From: Patescibacteria group bacterium
GTDB lineage: Bacteria; Patescibacteria; UBA1384; JAMDBS01
Length of the DNA: 8,364 nucleotides
Reading direction: 5' to 3'
Assembly (NCBI GenBank): GCA_023487325.1
Contig: JAMDBS010000147.1
Coordinates: 1 to 8,364 of the forward strand
Numbering within the stretch: position 1 is the stretch's first letter; each line of letters begins with the position of its first letter. The notes beneath the pieces are model-generated. The model searched no databases and was not told where the DNA came from. It saw only the letters and a list, made by a program, of their open reading frames with translations. The position numbers and the translations under genes were made by a program. Shown here piece by piece: positions 5,819 through 8,364 of this stretch.

Positions 5819-7032
5819 TATACCGCCTTTAATATGTTGCTAAATGTTCTAATAAAATACTCAACTTCCTCAAGAGTATTATAAAAATAGGTGGAAATTC
5901 TAACTACACCTTGAATTTTCTTATCATTAAACCACGAATGCACACATAGTTGACCCGAACGAACCATAATACCTGCTTCATCTAACATAAGCGCGATCAG
6001 GTGGGGATCAACTCCGTCAACATAAAACGAAATTATTCCTCCTCTTTTTTCCGGTTCTTTTGCCCCTACAATATGCACTCTATCGATGGAGGATAGATAG
6101 TCGGTAATATATTTATTTAATTCTAAATCCCTTCTTGTTATTTCTTTATATCCGATTCTTTGAATAAATCTGATAGCTTCTCCCAAACCGATGATCCCGG
6201 CGTAGTCTTGCAGTCCAGCCTCAAACCTTTCAGGAATATTTTCCAGACAATAACTATCATAAGTTGACTTTACCACTGTTCCGCCGCCAATCATAAAGGG
6301 TTCAAATTCTTCCAAAAGCTTCTTTTTTCCATACAAGACCCCCGTTCCAGAAGGGCCCAGCATTTTATGTCCGGAAAAAGCCAAAAAATCTGCTCCTAAT
6401 TTATTAACACTTACCGGTTGATGCGGCAAACCCTGCGCAGCATCAACCAAAATAAGTGCTCCGTATTTGTGACCTAATTTGGCAATCTCCGCCACAGGAT
6501 TAGTCATCCCGTCAAGATTTGACGACAAGGCAACTGCTATTAACTTAACTTTGCCGTTATATTTCTTAAGCATTTCTCTTAAGTATGTAAGGTCCGGGTA
6601 TCCATCCGAATCAGATTTTACTATATTATGCACAATTCCAATCTTTTTTGACAATCGTATCCACGGCAATAAATTAGAGTTATGCTCCTTGTCAGAGGTC
6701 AAAACTACATCACCTTTTTTCCAATTGATTGAATAAGCAATAAAATTAATTGATTCAGTTGCATTTCTAGTAAAAACTATTTCCTCTTTCCGCGCGTCTA
6801 TCAGCCGAGCAACAAGAGATCGAGTTTCGTATACTTTGTCTGATACTATTTTCCCAAGTTTATGCATTGACCGCCCGCCGCATACCGGATATTCTTCATA
6901 GTATCTATTCATGGCATCGATTACAGATCTGGGTCTTAGGGTTACGCAAGCATTATCAAAATAGACGAACTCTGCAATGTTCTTTCTTTTATTAAGAGTC
7001 GGGAAATTCGATTGTATCCAGGAGTCATTCAT
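5818..7032 (-). CDS. Cysteine desulfurase-like class V aminotransferase (SufS/group II type)
   Basis: This 404-residue PLP enzyme would take sulfur from cysteine, forming a persulfide and alanine. Family features in order are the substrate-side YFDNA motif (24-28), His117, Asp197 and Gln200 contacting PLP, the PLP-binding Lys223 in SGHKMLGPSGTG, the RFEAG loop (269-273), the catalytic Cys363 in RSGQLC, and Arg378 in VVRIS. Length fits SufS/CsdA. The active-site loop reads RSGQLCVHSW, unlike the RxGHHCAxP form usual in SufS, and there are extra cysteines at 29 and 51 in the N-terminal region. No SUF or ISC scaffold genes are nearby. It sits between two thiol oxidoreductase genes and overlaps both, so its sulfur may serve something other than bulk Fe-S assembly. 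A selenocysteine lyase or other class V enzyme remains possible. Confidence 0.88.
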   Translation of the reverse strand: MNDSWIQSNFPTLNKRKNIAEFVYFDNACVTLRPRSVIDAMNRYYEEYPVCGGRSMHKLGKIVSDKVYETRSLVARLIDARKEEIVFTRNATESINFIAYSINWKKGDVVLTSDKEHNSNLLPWIRLSKKIGIVHNIVKSDSDGYPDLTYLREMLKKYNGKVKLIAVALSSNLDGMTNPVAEIAKLGHKYGALILVDAAQGLPHQPVSVNKLGADFLAFSGHKMLGPSGTGVLYGKKKLLEEFEPFMIGGGTVVKSTYDSYCLENIPERFEAGLQDYAGIIGLGEAIRFIQRIGYKEITRRDLELNKYITDYLSSIDRVHIVGAKEPEKRGGIISFYVDGVDPHLIALMLDEAGIMVRSGQLCVHSWFNDKKIQGVVRISTYFYNTLEEVEYFIRTFSNILKAV

Positions 7033-7741
7033 TTAATTCCTTACTTGCCGCTTCGATTTTTGCAATTATTGATGATTCATTTAAATTGTCTAATTTTTCA
7101 ACCTTGCCGTTTTTATCGATTATATACAAAGTCGGGGTTCCCTGCACGCCCGCTTCCATGCCGGAGCTATAATCAGCTTCGACTTTTGCCTTGTACTTTC
7201 CTTGGTTTATAGCATCATTAAACTTTGTCATGTCCAAACCAAGCTCCTGAGCATACTTCTCAAAATCAGCTTTGTTTAGACCGGTATCATCTTGTTGGGA
7301 ATTCTTTGCAATTTTTGCGCTGAATTCCCAGAATTTACCTTGCTCGCCGGCTGCCTCCGCCGCTTCGGCTGCTTGCTTGGCATTTTTGTGGAAATTTAGA
7401 GGAAAATGCCGATAAACCCATCTGGCCTTGTCTGGATTTTTATCGATGATATTTTCCATAACCGGATGAAATCGTACACAATATGGGCATTGAAAGTCTG
7501 AGTATTCAATAAAGGTTATCGGCGCGTTTTTGCTTCCTTTTATCTGATCCGCGGGGTTTATTTGTGCAAACCTATCATTAGTGGTCTTTGTCGATTGAGA
7601 TCCAGTTTTATCATTACTCGGTCCATCTTTTTTATTGTTTGCCGATGCGACTAGCACCCAGACTATAAGCGAAATAACACCAATGCCAATGATTGCCCCA
7701 ATTATATTACCGCTCTTGTTCCTTTGTTTATTTTGTGACAT
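7025..7741 (-). CDS. DsbA/BdbD-family thiol-disulfide oxidoreductase, membrane-anchored
   Basis: This 238-residue protein has an N-terminal membrane anchor (about 12-34) after a basic stretch, a polar linker to about 70, and a DsbA-type thioredoxin domain. The redox motif is CPYC (Cys85, Cys88) in EYSDFQCPYC, and the cis-proline loop is VQGTPTLYIID (199-209). It would catalyse disulfide formation or exchange outside the cytoplasmic membrane. The start has a good Shine-Dalgarno (AGAAAGGA, complement of 7748-7755). Its end overlaps the desulfurase start by eight bases (ATGAATGA), implying coupling. No DsbB-like four-span partner is visible in the window. Confidence 0.92.
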   Translation of the reverse strand: MSQNKQRNKSGNIIGAIIGIGVISLIVWVLVASANNKKDGPSNDKTGSQSTKTTNDRFAQINPADQIKGSKNAPITFIEYSDFQCPYCVRFHPVMENIIDKNPDKARWVYRHFPLNFHKNAKQAAEAAEAAGEQGKFWEFSAKIAKNSQQDDTGLNKADFEKYAQELGLDMTKFNDAINQGKYKAKVEADYSSGMEAGVQGTPTLYIIDKNGKVEKLDNLNESSIIAKIEAASKELNE

Positions 7742-7786
7742 TAAAAATCCTTTCTCAAAATTAATATTTACTAAATCAGCAGAATA

Positions 7787-8179
7787 TTAATGAGAAGGAT
7801 AAATTTTAGGACACAATCTTCCGTTAGATAACGCGTCTAGAATCGGATCGAATAGTTTCGGTTCGAAATATCTAATGTGCGTATTTCCAGTAAGCAATTT
7901 ATCTAATCGAAGCAGTAATAGCGGACTCAAAGAAAGCAGAGAGGTAATTAATAATATGACAGACAATAAAATAAAAATTGTCGGGCCGGGTAGAACCGAA
8001 AATAGATTAATCCGCTCTTGAATGTGATTAAAAACGCTTTCGCCTACACATTCGGTAGAACTGCAAACTGCCTGATCACCAAAAATACAACCGTCAGAAA
8101 TACAAAAATTCCACATTATTGAGAATGTTAAGATAATTAAAATAAAGAGAAAAGATATAATCTTATAAGTTGCTTTCAT
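7787..8179 (-). CDS. Small two-span membrane protein with four-cysteine outer loop, unknown
   Basis: This 130-residue protein has membrane segments at about 5-24 and 62-91. The loop between them carries Cys26, Cys31, Cys39 and Cys44 and should face outside, given the basic residues after the second span (RLDK, 91-94). A further Cys123 sits in the C-terminal tail. I do not recognise the family. It is the first gene of the operon, 45 bases before the DsbA-like gene, so the loop cysteines may be a redox substrate or partner of that protein, or may bind metal. No Shine-Dalgarno precedes the ATG, and the nearest promoter candidate would start transcription about two bases upstream, so the message may be leaderless. 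Confidence 0.72.
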   Translation of the reverse strand: MKATYKIISFLFILIILTFSIMWNFCISDGCIFGDQAVCSSTECVGESVFNHIQERINLFSVLPGPTIFILLSVILLITSLLSLSPLLLLRLDKLLTGNTHIRYFEPKLFDPILDALSNGRLCPKIYPSH

Positions 8180-8187
8180 TTAATTAA

Positions 8188-8216
8188 AGTGTATCTCAAA
8201 AATAGACTTAAATCAA
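8188..8216 (-). promoter_or_regulatory. Candidate promoter of the five-gene operon
   Basis: On the minus strand, TTGATT (complement of 8211-8216) and TACACT (complement of 8188-8193) are separated by 17 bp. Each matches four of six consensus bases. The start point would fall near 8181, almost at the ATG. A second -10-like TATAAA (complement of 8220-8225) lies just downstream of the inverted repeat at 8226-8257 but has no good -35. Confidence 0.4.
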
Positions 8217-8225
8217 ACTTTTATA

Positions 8226-8257
8226 CTAATAGTTTTTTATTGCTAAGAAACTATTAG
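8226..8257. promoter_or_regulatory. Inverted repeat, possible operator upstream of the operon
   Basis: CTAATAGTTT (8226-8235) and AAACTATTAG (8248-8257) are perfectly complementary over 10 bp. After one mismatch, two more bases pair around a six-base centre. There is no T-run on either strand, so a terminator is unlikely. It lies next to a TATAAA element on the minus strand, where a bound repressor could block transcription. Confidence 0.5.
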
Positions 8258-8364
8258 AAATTAATATGAACAAATATCAAAAAGTTCCAAAGTAAAGGCA
8301 GTTATCAGGTTAGAAAATTGGTTCCAGACCCACCTGAGGTAAGCTAAAAAGATGGACCGAGTAA
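8258..8364. other. Right-edge sequence without a recognisable gene
   Basis: Apart from the operator-like stretch at 8264-8278, I see no gene here. One minus-strand frame is open from the right edge to a TAA at 8261-8263 (about 33 codons), and one plus-strand frame is open from about 8270 to 8346. Neither has recognisable content. An ATG at 8352 near the edge has only a distant GAGG upstream. Confidence 0.4.
8264..8278. promoter_or_regulatory. Sequence resembling half of an ArsR/SmtB-family operator
   Basis: ATATGAACAAATATC resembles known operators of ArsR/SmtB metal sensors, in which TGAA and TTCA halves are separated by about six bases (TGAACA-n-n-n-n-TTCA). The left half is intact; the right half lacks one T. 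A Zn/Cd-type ATPase in the downstream operon makes this plausible, but the match is short and the region is AT-rich. Confidence 0.3.

Noticed and set aside
8264..8364. Partial gene at the right edge
   Set aside because: Open stretches of about 25-33 codons exist on both strands, but none has recognisable content or a convincing start, and such lengths arise by chance.
1..8364. CRISPR array or restriction/defence cluster
   Set aside because: No regularly spaced direct repeats and no nuclease, methylase or Cas-like proteins are present.

Overview
The window looks like bacterial chromosome, most likely from the Candidate Phyla Radiation (Patescibacteria) or a similar AT-rich lineage. I infer this from the AT-rich sequence, the style of the large serine recombinase (a YARKSSEDD-type N-terminus with a zinc ribbon), and the small membrane and thioredoxin-fold proteins packed into an overlapping operon. 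No marker gene proves the taxon. All genes read through with the standard code.

Left part (1-2955, + strand): an accessory, mobile-looking region. A 22-bp perfect inverted repeat (1-22 and 418-439) brackets 395 bp with no convincing gene. Those 395 bp are densely structured. They hold a four-way cloverleaf whose minus-strand version has two GNRA tetraloops, three copies of an 11-mer that allow two mutually exclusive helices, and two further hairpins. Directly downstream is a large serine recombinase gene (479-1825). Its Shine-Dalgarno and start codon lie in a predicted hairpin (429-484) whose 5' arm is the right-hand inverted repeat. The left-hand repeat carries the same ten bases as the start-codon arm, so the two compete for one partner. 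Together these could form an invertible or mobile segment with an RNA switch on recombinase translation. Next comes a membrane-anchored five-bladed beta-propeller protein (1887-2792) with its own extended -10 promoter. After it lies the diverged 3' end of a second recombinase gene (2883-2954), evidence of earlier traffic at this site.

Right part (3006-8179, - strand): one tight five-gene operon. In transcription order it encodes a small Cys-rich membrane protein, a membrane-anchored DsbA-type thiol oxidoreductase, a class V PLP enzyme of the cysteine desulfurase (SufS-like) type, a two-span membrane protein with an extracytoplasmic thioredoxin-like domain, and a Zn/Cd/Pb-type P1B ATPase without an N-terminal metal-binding domain. 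Genes two to four overlap (8 bp and 1 bp), so they are probably translationally coupled. The combination suggests a linked thiol/sulfur and soft-metal homeostasis unit at the cell envelope. The ATPase has Arg in place of the near-invariant Gly of its DKTGT phosphorylation motif, so its pumping activity is in doubt.

Upstream of the operon (8180-8364) are a candidate promoter, a long inverted repeat, and a sequence resembling half of an ArsR/SmtB-family operator. This would fit metal-responsive control, but no regulator gene is visible. The two parts converge at about 2955-3006, where I see no clear terminator.
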